From positions 18,928 through 82,927 of the forward strand of contig CAJUGD010000016.1 in NCBI GenBank assembly GCA_910586205.1: a stretch of 64,000 nt of DNA, written 5' to 3'. The notes beneath the pieces were generated by a model that was given only the letters and a program-made list of their open reading frames with translations, was not told where the DNA came from and ran no database searches. The position numbers and the translations under genes are program-made. Positions 23,204 through 31,379 of the stretch are shown in pieces (the first letter of the stretch is position 1; each line of letters starts with the position of its first letter). This DNA is from an uncultured Lachnospiraceae bacterium. GTDB lineage: Bacteria; Bacillota; Clostridia; Lachnospirales; Lachnospiraceae.

Positions 23204-23869
23204 TTAATTGAAATTTATCATATTTAAAAAGCTCTTTTTTATGGCTTTCGTACAAATAGTGCTGTTTTCGACACATGCCGTCATAGCGCCCTTGCCCAAC
23301 CGCTTCCCTTTGTCTCCATATTGGCGGCAGATGCTTCCGATCTTAATCTGAAGAGGCGCCATCTCCAAGGCTACCACCACAGCTTCCTCATTGCCGGAAA
23401 TACCGGCATGGACTGTCCCCTTTAAAGCACCCAGTATAATAATATTGCCGCGGGCAGCCACTCGTGCACCATGGAGAACATCACCGATAATGACAATACT
23501 TGCCTCTGAGTCAATCGACTCTCCGCGGTGCAAATCTCCCCGATAAAACTGTCCGGTACGGTAAGAAAGCTCCATCAGCTTTTGATTCAGCGCCTTTTCA
23601 CACCGCTCGATCCTCTGTGCATCATTATCAATCAGGCAGAGGATCTCAACACTGGAATTCTCTGTAATGGTATTGACAATCTGAAATTCTTCTCCTGCAG
23701 TCAGTTCTCTTCCCTCCAGTATCAGCGCCATCTGAACGCTGCCCCAAAACCGGGCGTTTTCTCTGAATTTGGCGGCAAGATCGGATAAAAGATCTTCAAA
23801 GGTACAATCCGGATCCAGGATGATACTCATTCCCGATTTGCTGCTTTTGATCACCACTCTGCTTTTCAA
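23204..23869 (-). CDS. minC: Septum inhibitor MinC
   Basis: 221 aa. An N-terminal domain (to ~100) and a C-terminal beta-helix domain with GDVLHGARVAARGNIIILGALKGTVHAG, which binds MinD and FtsZ. It inhibits Z-ring assembly away from midcell. A 35-residue tail (KGKRLGKGAMTACVEN...) follows the beta-helix. About 65 bp separate it from minD. About 150 bp precede it with no gene. Confidence 0.93.
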   Translation of the reverse strand: MKSRVVIKSSKSGMSIILDPDCTFEDLLSDLAAKFRENARFWGSVQMALILEGRELTAGEEFQIVNTITENSSVEILCLIDNDAQRIERCEKALNQKLMELSYRTGQFYRGDLHRGESIDSEASIVIIGDVLHGARVAARGNIIILGALKGTVHAGISGNEEAVVVALEMAPLQIKIGSICRQYGDKGKRLGKGAMTACVENSTICTKAIKKSFLNMINFN

Positions 23870-24018
23870 CTTACTCCCCTCTTTCCGTGAGACTGATTTT
23901 CTGTCTCACTTCTGTGAATCCTGTGGCAGTGCTCCCCGCACTGCATACATTGTCTGTCCGACAACCGCAATCATTTCCATCCATATAAATAATTGCGGCA
24001 AAACTCCTGACTGACAGA

Positions 24019-26898
24019 TTAGTCTCCGATGGTAACGCCGGAAACTCCTAAAGCCCCATGACCCATAATATACTCCAGATCTGTATATCCATAATAGAAA
24101 CGGTAGACATTCTTGGCCAGTGAAGCTGCATTGGCAGAAGAATATCCATAAGGAATATTGGTAGTGACACAAATATCCGGGTTTGTGTAAGGACCATAGG
24201 AAATGAAAAATGCATGATTTCCCCGGGTCTTTACCTCCTGAGCCGTACCGGTCTTTCCTGCGATCTCCACCTCCAAATCCCGGAAAATCCTCCTTGAACT
24301 GCCCTCATAAATTACATTGTACATTCCCTGCTGCACTGCATCCCAAGTGGAGTCCTGTATCTCAATATGCCCGGTTACTTTGGGCGAATAGTCCTCGATC
24401 AGTTCTCCTTCTGAGTTGGTTCTCTTATCCAGCAGACTTAAATCAAACACGGTTCCCCTGTTTGCCAGAGCTGCCACATAGCGCGATAGCTGGACATTGG
24501 AGTACCTGTTGGTTCCCTGTCCCATGGCGGAACGCTCCGGATCCTCTGTGGACATCTCAGGTTCCAGCTCTGAGATCTCAATTCCGGATGTCCGATCCAA
24601 TCCAAACATAGAAGCATAATTCCTCAGAATCTCCAGCCCCCGTTCTGTGGAATACACGCCGTTCTCATCCGTAGAAAGCCGATGGGCCACCTCAGCAAAA
24701 TAACAGTTGCAGGAATTTTGGATACCGCCGACCAAATCCAAGGGACCATGTTTTCCCCAATAGATCCAGCATTTAATGTCTGGAGTGACCGCGTCATAAA
24801 CCCCGGTACAGTCAATGGTTTCATCCAATTCCACCACATGTTCTTCTATTCCTGCAATGGCTGTGATAGGTTTAAAGGTGGAGCCAGGCGCCTTCCGGGC
24901 CTGCGTGGCATTATTATACATAGGAAGAGAAAGATCTTCCTGGAGCTGGTTAAAATACGTGGCATCCACAGTGCCGGAAAGCCGGTTATTGTCATAACTG
25001 GGGTAGGTGACCAAAGCCTTTACCTCACCTGTGTTCACATCTGTGATCACCACACTTCCGGTACAAGGGTCCAAGGCAAGCTGAGCCGGGGTAATATCAA
25101 TATTGGAAATCCTTTCAATCATAAAGGTATAGGCATAATTTTCCCCGTTGCTGTTTAAAAGCTGCACCTGCTGCTCATCATAGTCTAAAACCCCCTGTGA
25201 ATAAAGAGCCAGACAGAGCTGCCGCCCGGTTATGATCTCATCATCCACCAGATACCGGCAAATTCTCTTGTCAAACTTCGTATCCTCTCGAAGCTCTGAA
25301 AGCACCGTGTCAACCAAAACCTCATATATGGAGTCTGCATTGGAATATTTGTCTCCTACATCCAGGTGGGTGGTATCGATCCAATTCTGTGCAATGCCGG
25401 CATAGAGATAATCCCGAAGGCTGATCTCGTCATTCTTCCATGCAGTGTAAGCATCGCTGTCAACGTCAATCTCATCCCGTTTTATGATTCCTACCGTATC
25501 GCCAGACAAATAATTATAAATATATACCATATAAGCTACCATGTCTTTGGGCAAATCCTTCATGACCGTAGCATGTTCGCTCATCAGCTCCTGACGGAGC
25601 TGTTCCAAAATCCGATCCTTACTTGCAGAAAAGTTCCCGTAAATCTCTCTCTCAATGGGGGACGCATCCTCTGCTGCCATGGCGCTTAAAGAAAGAACGT
25701 TATTATTAATTAATTGATAATAGGCATCCTTAATCGGAAGTTCAATCTTAGATGCATCGGTAGTGCCGGTAGCTTCCACATCATAGTTCTTTAGCTTGTC
25801 TACCAGAATACCGGCCAACTGCTGCTCTATCAAATGGTAAATGCCGATCTGAAGTTCTCGGTCAATGGTCAGATAAATATCATCCCCTGTGGTCGGCTGC
25901 GTCTCCGATACAACCTCCATAATGCTTCCCACATTGTTGACTATCAGGTTGCGGTAACCTTTCTTTCCCTGAAGATAGGTTTCCATTTGTTCTTCAATTC
26001 CGGTACGCCCCACCACATCATTAAGCTCATACTGGGGATTCTTTTTACGCAGTTCTTCCAGATGGTCCTCCTGCATTTTCCCTGTATAGCCTACAATCGG
26101 AGCAAAATAAATGCTGTCATTGTAGACGCGGATCGTTGTTTCTTCAATATTCACTCCCTGTAAAAGCTCCATATTCTCCAGAATCTCCACCATGGTTTCC
26201 TCATCCACATGGGAAGTAATAGGAATAGCCTCATATTTTTTATAGGCAGTCAGGGACATGGTATAACGGATATTAAAGATATCGAGAGCCTCCTCATTGG
26301 TTAAAATCAGAGGATTGCCCCGTTCATCCTTCATCTCATCCAGTTTATAGCGTTTCCATCTATCCTGTAAAAGCTCTTTGGCGCTGACAGCCGTAGGGTA
26401 TTTGCCGTCCGCATCATTAAGGCTGTCTACAGAGCGTACACCGTAATAATCCCGCAGAAAGCGAAGCCTTGCTGCCTCTGAACTGCTGGTATACACCATC
26501 CTGCCGCTCTCGTCTAACCCGACCTCCAGCCTTCCCTGTATAGGGCAGTTATGCTTTTTTAAAATACGCACCAGACGCAGCAGCATGGCATTCATGGAAG
26601 CCACATCCGAGTATGCGCCGGTATCTTGAATCGTCACAGAATAAGCCGGCTCATTATAGGCCAAAAGATAGCCGTTGCAGTCATAAATGTTCCCTCGTGT
26701 GCCGGGAATGGACACCTCTTTTTTGGTAAGCTTTTCATAGTCGCTTAAATACTTTTCCCCGGCCACAATCTGCAGGTTAAAAAGCTTTACAATCAGAATA
26801 ATAAACATCGCGGTAAAGACCACTCCTAAGGCAAACAGACGGGAACCGGCAATCCGGTGAAGAAGCTCCTTCAGGATCTCCAGTAAATCTCTAAGCAT
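24019..26898 (-). CDS. mrdA: Class B penicillin-binding protein (PBP2/MrdA-like)
   Basis: 959 aa, longer than typical (600-700). One N-terminal transmembrane helix (LFALGVVFTAMFIILIVKLF), a pedestal/dimerisation domain, a large insertion between about 330 and 600, then the transpeptidase domain: SxxK in APGSTFKPIT, SxN in NSCNCYF, KTG in AGKTGTAQE. It crosslinks peptidoglycan with RodA during elongation. The insertion has no recognised domain. Lies directly after mreD. Confidence 0.93.
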   Translation of the reverse strand: MLRDLLEILKELLHRIAGSRLFALGVVFTAMFIILIVKLFNLQIVAGEKYLSDYEKLTKKEVSIPGTRGNIYDCNGYLLAYNEPAYSVTIQDTGAYSDVASMNAMLLRLVRILKKHNCPIQGRLEVGLDESGRMVYTSSSEAARLRFLRDYYGVRSVDSLNDADGKYPTAVSAKELLQDRWKRYKLDEMKDERGNPLILTNEEALDIFNIRYTMSLTAYKKYEAIPITSHVDEETMVEILENMELLQGVNIEETTIRVYNDSIYFAPIVGYTGKMQEDHLEELRKKNPQYELNDVVGRTGIEEQMETYLQGKKGYRNLIVNNVGSIMEVVSETQPTTGDDIYLTIDRELQIGIYHLIEQQLAGILVDKLKNYDVEATGTTDASKIELPIKDAYYQLINNNVLSLSAMAAEDASPIEREIYGNFSASKDRILEQLRQELMSEHATVMKDLPKDMVAYMVYIYNYLSGDTVGIIKRDEIDVDSDAYTAWKNDEISLRDYLYAGIAQNWIDTTHLDVGDKYSNADSIYEVLVDTVLSELREDTKFDKRICRYLVDDEIITGRQLCLALYSQGVLDYDEQQVQLLNSNGENYAYTFMIERISNIDITPAQLALDPCTGSVVITDVNTGEVKALVTYPSYDNNRLSGTVDATYFNQLQEDLSLPMYNNATQARKAPGSTFKPITAIAGIEEHVVELDETIDCTGVYDAVTPDIKCWIYWGKHGPLDLVGGIQNSCNCYFAEVAHRLSTDENGVYSTERGLEILRNYASMFGLDRTSGIEISELEPEMSTEDPERSAMGQGTNRYSNVQLSRYVAALANRGTVFDLSLLDKRTNSEGELIEDYSPKVTGHIEIQDSTWDAVQQGMYNVIYEGSSRRIFRDLEVEIAGKTGTAQEVKTRGNHAFFISYGPYTNPDICVTTNIPYGYSSANAASLAKNVYRFYYGYTDLEYIMGHGALGVSGVTIGD

Positions 26899-26904
26899 TC
26901 TTTC

Positions 26905-27411
26905 CTAATCTCTCCTTTTTTCCATCTCCTCCATCCTTCTGTTGGTAAATAACACAGAGCGGTAGAGAAGCAGCGTAGCCACAACGGTAAAGATCGTCTC
27001 TGGAAGAATGATCTCCCAGAAATAATAGGCAATATCCAGGCGGTTCCGAATCAGAAAGCTGAATACATAAATATAGCCATTATAAGCAAGCTCATTGACC
27101 AGACTCAGGATCAACGGCAATGTAATATAATCTTCATAGTAATATTTGGTGCAGATTCCATTGGTATAACCAATATAAATATACAGTAAGGTATAAAAGC
27201 CAAAAGGCCCGCTGTAAAACAAATCCAGCAATACTCCCGCCAAAAACCCGTACCATAGTCCTGCTTCCTTCCCATAAATAAATCCAAAGGAAAAAGTCAG
27301 AATCAGCAGCAGATTGGGAGTGGCGGCCAAAAAAGGCAGCAGGGGAAAGATGCCGTTTTGTATGGTAAATGCCAGAAGCATCAGCAATATATTTAATCCG
27401 ATCCGCTTCAT
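26905..27411 (-). CDS. mreD: Rod shape-determining protein MreD
   Basis: 168 aa with five or so transmembrane helices (IGLNILLMLLAFTIQ, NLLLILTFSFGFIYG, FLAGVLLDLFYSG and others), the standard MreD size and pattern. It is part of the elongasome with MreC and RodA/PBP2. ATGA overlap with mreC shows translational coupling. Confidence 0.9.
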   Translation of the reverse strand: MKRIGLNILLMLLAFTIQNGIFPLLPFLAATPNLLLILTFSFGFIYGKEAGLWYGFLAGVLLDLFYSGPFGFYTLLYIYIGYTNGICTKYYYEDYITLPLILSLVNELAYNGYIYVFSFLIRNRLDIAYYFWEIILPETIFTVVATLLLYRSVLFTNRRMEEMEKRRD

Positions 27412-28277
27412 TCTTGTTCTCCCTGACTGACCGGCAGTTCTCCCTCTATCTGGTCTTCCTTCAGCTCCAGAATTACTAAGACTTCCTGCAGGTTATTGAA
27501 CTTTGCCGCCGGAATCAGATAACCGGACTTGGTAAGGCGCGTATCATCTGTCGTAATGTTGGTGGCATAGCCGATCAGAATACCAGGAAGATACTTGGAG
27601 CTGACGTTAGAGGTGACAATCCGATCTCCGTCCTTTACATCCCCATCCTTGGTGATCTTGCTGATCCTCAGCCGTCCCTCGGAAAACAAGGTTAAATCTC
27701 CCTCCACAAAACAGGTGTCGCCGGACTGCTGGGCCATGGCGCTGACCCGGCTTACATCGTCAATAATCGAACGTACCGTGGCATAGTTAGCCCCCACATC
27801 CGTAACGATTCCCACCAGGCCGCCTCCGGCGATTACATTGGCATCCACCCGCACTCCGTCTGCCGATCCTTTATTAATGCGGAAAACCTGAAACCAGGCC
27901 CCGGAATCCTTGGCTATGACCCTGGCGCCGATCTTTTTATACTGCTGGTAATCCTGATCAAGCTGATACAGCTCCCGCAGCCGCTCCAGCTCAAACTGCT
28001 CTGCCTGCAGGCGGGTATTTTCCTCCACCAGACTGTCAATCCGCGCCTTCAGTTCATGGTTTTCCTCCATGGCCCCTTTAAACTGAAGATAATCTGTGAT
28101 CTCATTATAAACCAGAGTCCCTGCCCGGTTGACCCCGGACTGTACCGGAATCAGAAAATATCCCACCCCGGTGCGCAGAGGCTCTAAAAAGCTGTCCCGA
28201 AAGGAGGTAACTACGATCAGCAGAATACAAAAAACAGACATGCCGATCAGAATATACTTGCTGCGTTTTGATTCCAT
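27408..28277 (-). CDS. mreC: Rod shape-determining protein MreC
   Basis: 289 aa. One N-terminal transmembrane helix (YILIGMSVFCILLIVVTSF), a coiled coil (about 68-105: EENHELKARIDSLVEENTR), then the beta-barrel domain with RVIAKDSGAWFQVFRINKGSADGV and VIAGGGLVGIV. It scaffolds the elongation complex outside the membrane. Abuts radC. Confidence 0.94.
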   Translation of the reverse strand: MESKRSKYILIGMSVFCILLIVVTSFRDSFLEPLRTGVGYFLIPVQSGVNRAGTLVYNEITDYLQFKGAMEENHELKARIDSLVEENTRLQAEQFELERLRELYQLDQDYQQYKKIGARVIAKDSGAWFQVFRINKGSADGVRVDANVIAGGGLVGIVTDVGANYATVRSIIDDVSRVSAMAQQSGDTCFVEGDLTLFSEGRLRISKITKDGDVKDGDRIVTSNVSSKYLPGILIGYATNITTDDTRLTKSGYLIPAAKFNNLQEVLVILELKEDQIEGELPVSQGEQE

Positions 28278-28973
28278 CTATAACAATCCCCGTTCTTTCA
28301 TACTTACATAAGAGTGCTCCCCCACCACAACATGATCCTGAAGATAAATTCCCACCAGCTCCCCTGCCTGCATAACCTGCTTTGTGAGAAGGATATCCTG
28401 CCTGCTGGGCTCCGGATCACCGCTCGGGTGGTTGTGGACCAGAATGAGGCTGACTGCCTGATAGCGCAGCGCCTCAATAAAAATCTCCCTGGGCGAAGCA
28501 AGGGAGGCATTAACCGTCCCCTTGGATATGAGAATATCTTGGATCAGCATCTGCTTTGTGTTAAAGAGCATAATATAAAGCTGCTCCTGCTCCATGTGAC
28601 GCATGTCCTCCTGAAAATATTCTGCCACTGCCCCGGGACTCTTTAAGAGCATGGTGCGCTCACCAGACTTTCTGGCCTTCCGGTTCCATATCCGCCTGGA
28701 AAGCTCCCCCACACATAAGAGCTGAATCCCCTTTACCGTACCAATTCCCTTGACAGAAGTAAGCTCCGGCAAGGTAAGGTGCAAAAGCCCTAAAATACCG
28801 TCTTTAGGATAATTCAAGGCAAGAACCTGAGATGCAAGTTCAAGAGAGCCTGACTGATGTGAACCGGTACGGATAATAATGGATAAAAGCTCTGCATCGC
28901 TTAAACGCTTTGGCCCTTCCCGCAAACACCGCTCATAGGGCCTGTCGTCACTTGGTATATCTTTGATTTTCAT
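28278..28973 (-). CDS. radC: RadC-family JAB-domain protein
   Basis: 231 aa. The N-terminal helix-hairpin-helix region includes TSVKGIGTVKGIQL; the metal-binding JAB/MPN+ motif is LVHNHPSGDPEPSRQD with upstream E in FIEALR. Its role in DNA repair is doubtful for the family; it is conserved next to mreBCD in many bacteria, as here. It would be the first gene of the mre-PBP2-min-rodA run; the 120 bp upstream contain a TAAAAT-like -10 but no clear -35. Confidence 0.93.
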   Translation of the reverse strand: MKIKDIPSDDRPYERCLREGPKRLSDAELLSIIIRTGSHQSGSLELASQVLALNYPKDGILGLLHLTLPELTSVKGIGTVKGIQLLCVGELSRRIWNRKARKSGERTMLLKSPGAVAEYFQEDMRHMEQEQLYIMLFNTKQMLIQDILISKGTVNASLASPREIFIEALRYQAVSLILVHNHPSGDPEPSRQDILLTKQVMQAGELVGIYLQDHVVVGEHSYVSMKERGLL

Positions 28974-29093
28974 AGCTCCTGGTTCCTTTCTACGTGACTC
29001 TCCAAGTACGCGGCTGGAAAAAGGAGATATTTGTACCTTATTTTACCACAAAATCAAACATGTGTACATAAAAATATATAACTCTAAGAAAGT

Positions 29094-30404
29094 TTAGGAA
29101 AAATTAACATTTGGCAGAGGCACCCTTTTGTCAATCAATTTCTGCAGAGACATTAAAATCCCAAGCTTTGCGTGATACCAGGTAAGACCTCCCTGAAAAT
29201 AAACCGCATAGGGCTCTTTAATGGGCGCATCTGCACTCAGCTCAATAGAGGATCCCTGCACAAATGCCCCTGCTGCCATGACAACCGGTGCGTCATAGCC
29301 CGGCATGTCCCACGGCTCCGGCGTCACAAAGCTGTCCACAGGCGCTGCCGCCTGGATTCCCTGGCAAAAGGCAACCACTGCCTCTGAAGATCCTAAGGTA
29401 ACTGCCTGAATAATGTCATGACGAGACTCCTTGCTGTCCGGAACCACCGGATATCCAAGACGCTCATAGATATTTGCAGCAAAGACAGCCCCCTTTAATG
29501 CCCCGGCCACCACAGCAGGAGCCAGAAAAAGCCCTTGGAAAAAGGACTGGTTCAGCCCTAAGCTGGCTCCCACCTCTTTTCCCAAGCCAGGTGCGCTGAG
29601 ACGGTAGGAAGCCCGATCAATACAGTCCTTTCGCCCTGCAATATATCCGCCGATGGGAGCCAATCCGCCGCCTGGATTCTTGATCAGAGAGCCCACAATC
29701 ATATCAGCCCCCACGTCCGTAGGCTCTGACCGCTCTACAAATTCTCCATAGCAGTTGTCTACCATACAGATCACATCCGGCTTCAGGCTTTTCACAAAAG
29801 AAATCAGCTCCCCGATCCTTTTTACGGATAAAGTGGGTCTAGTGGCATAGCCCTTAGAGCGCTGGATCGTCACCAGCTTTGTCCGCTCATTGACAGCCTG
29901 TCTAATCCCTTCATAATCAAAAGAGCCGTCAGAAAGCAGATCCACCTGTCTGTATGTTACCCCATATTCCTTTAAGGAACCTACAGAATCCCGAATCCCG
30001 ATAACTTCCTCCAAGGTGTCATAGGGCTTGCCCACCGGAGACAAAAGCTCGTCTCCCGGCCGAAGATTTCCTGACAAGGCAACATGAAGCGCATGGGTGC
30101 CGCTGATAAGCTGGGGACGTACCAGGGCAGCTTCCCCATGGAAAGTCTTGGCATAGACATCCTCCAGCACATCTCTCCCCAAATCATTATACCCATATCC
30201 GGTAGTGGCCGCAAAGTGAATGTCACTGACCCGGGCCTTCTGCATTGCCCCAATAACCTTCATCTGGTTATATTCTGCTGTCTCGTCAATGGCTGCAAAC
30301 CGTTCCTTCAGTTCTTCTTCTATCTTCAAGCCAAATTCCAGCACTTTCTGGCTGATTCCCAGCTCTCTGTACATATTTTCCAGGTTCATCGTCTCATTTC
30401 CCAT
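29094..30404 (-). CDS. Methionine gamma-lyase / YnbB-family PLP enzyme
   Basis: 436 aa. Signatures of the family once called aluminium resistance protein: AATTGYGYNDLGRD near the N-terminus, LISGTHAL, VTIQRSKGYATRPTLSV, VDNCYGEFVE and SLIKNPGGGLAPIGGYIAG. It is a fold-type I PLP enzyme, probably a C-S lyase; the substrate is not settled. ATG 30404 is accepted with GAGAGGA about 11 nt upstream; an internal ATG follows 5 codons later. It sits 7 bp after miaA, in the usual Firmicute order mutS-mutL-miaA-this gene. Confidence 0.9.
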   Translation of the reverse strand: MGNETMNLENMYRELGISQKVLEFGLKIEEELKERFAAIDETAEYNQMKVIGAMQKARVSDIHFAATTGYGYNDLGRDVLEDVYAKTFHGEAALVRPQLISGTHALHVALSGNLRPGDELLSPVGKPYDTLEEVIGIRDSVGSLKEYGVTYRQVDLLSDGSFDYEGIRQAVNERTKLVTIQRSKGYATRPTLSVKRIGELISFVKSLKPDVICMVDNCYGEFVERSEPTDVGADMIVGSLIKNPGGGLAPIGGYIAGRKDCIDRASYRLSAPGLGKEVGASLGLNQSFFQGLFLAPAVVAGALKGAVFAANIYERLGYPVVPDSKESRHDIIQAVTLGSSEAVVAFCQGIQAAAPVDSFVTPEPWDMPGYDAPVVMAAGAFVQGSSIELSADAPIKEPYAVYFQGGLTWYHAKLGILMSLQKLIDKRVPLPNVNFS

Positions 30405-30411
30405 TATCGTT

Positions 30412-31365
30412 TCATGTCCTCTCTATAATTTTTTCCTTTTCCAATTCTTCCATAATATATTCCAGCACCTTTTCACCATTAAATCCAAACGGTTCCAGCT
30501 CCACCCACTTAACGTCCCGCTCTCTCCGAAACCAGGTAAGCTGACGCTTTGCAAAATGTCTGGTATCCCGCTTTAACACCCGCACCGCTTCCTCCAGATC
30601 CCATTTTCCATCCAAATAATCCAGGATCTCTTTATACCCAAGTCCCTGCATGGATACCATCCCCTGACGGCATCCCATATCGCGCAGCCTTTTTACCTCA
30701 TCCACCAGCCCTGCATGGATCATCTCATCTACCCTCTGATCAATCCGTTCGTAAAGCCTTTTCCTGTCACAGTTCAGCACAAAATAACAGAACCGGTAAG
30801 GAGATTCTTTTTTTCTCTCATCCTCATTGTGCTTAGAAATCGGCTCTCCGGTCATCCGATAGTACTCAAGTGCACGGATCATCCTCTTCCGGTTATTGGC
30901 ATGGATCTGCCTGGCAGCTTCCGGGTCAGCCCTGCACAAAAGCTCATGGACATATTCATTTCCGCGCTCCTCACAAAGCGCCTCTAATTCCTGGCGAATG
31001 GCCTGGCTATTGTCATTTTCCTTAAAGTCAATATCATAGAGAAGGGCCTGAATATAAAATCCCGTGCCTCCTGCCACAATAGGAATATGCCCCCTGTCAT
31101 AGATTCCCTCCAATGCTTGCTTCGCCATGGACTGAAAGACCGTCACGTTAAAGTCTTCATATGGCTCTAACACATCGATCAGATGGTGGAAAATCCCCCT
31201 TTTCTCCTCCTGTGTCACTTTCGCAGAGCCGATATCCATATGACGATACACTTGCATGGAATCTGCACTGATTATCTCACCGTTTACAGCCCGGGCCAAA
31301 TCAATGGATAGAGAGGTCTTTCCCACTGCAGTCGGTCCGGTAACAATGATCAATGGTTGTTTCAT
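30412..31365 (-). CDS. miaA: tRNA dimethylallyltransferase MiaA
   Basis: 317 aa, normal length. P-loop VTGPTAVGKTSLS; AGGTGFYIQALLYDID; RMIRALEYYRMTGEP; the C-terminal RHFAKRQLTWFRRERDVKW is typical. It adds the isopentenyl group to A37 of tRNAs reading UNN codons; the product is the substrate of MiaB encoded three genes upstream. Part of the miaB-mutS-mutL-miaA operon. Confidence 0.97.
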   Translation of the reverse strand: MKQPLIIVTGPTAVGKTSLSIDLARAVNGEIISADSMQVYRHMDIGSAKVTQEEKRGIFHHLIDVLEPYEDFNVTVFQSMAKQALEGIYDRGHIPIVAGGTGFYIQALLYDIDFKENDNSQAIRQELEALCEERGNEYVHELLCRADPEAARQIHANNRKRMIRALEYYRMTGEPISKHNEDERKKESPYRFCYFVLNCDRKRLYERIDQRVDEMIHAGLVDEVKRLRDMGCRQGMVSMQGLGYKEILDYLDGKWDLEEAVRVLKRDTRHFAKRQLTWFRRERDVKWVELEPFGFNGEKVLEYIMEELEKEKIIERT

Positions 31366-31379
31366 ACACCTGTTCCCCC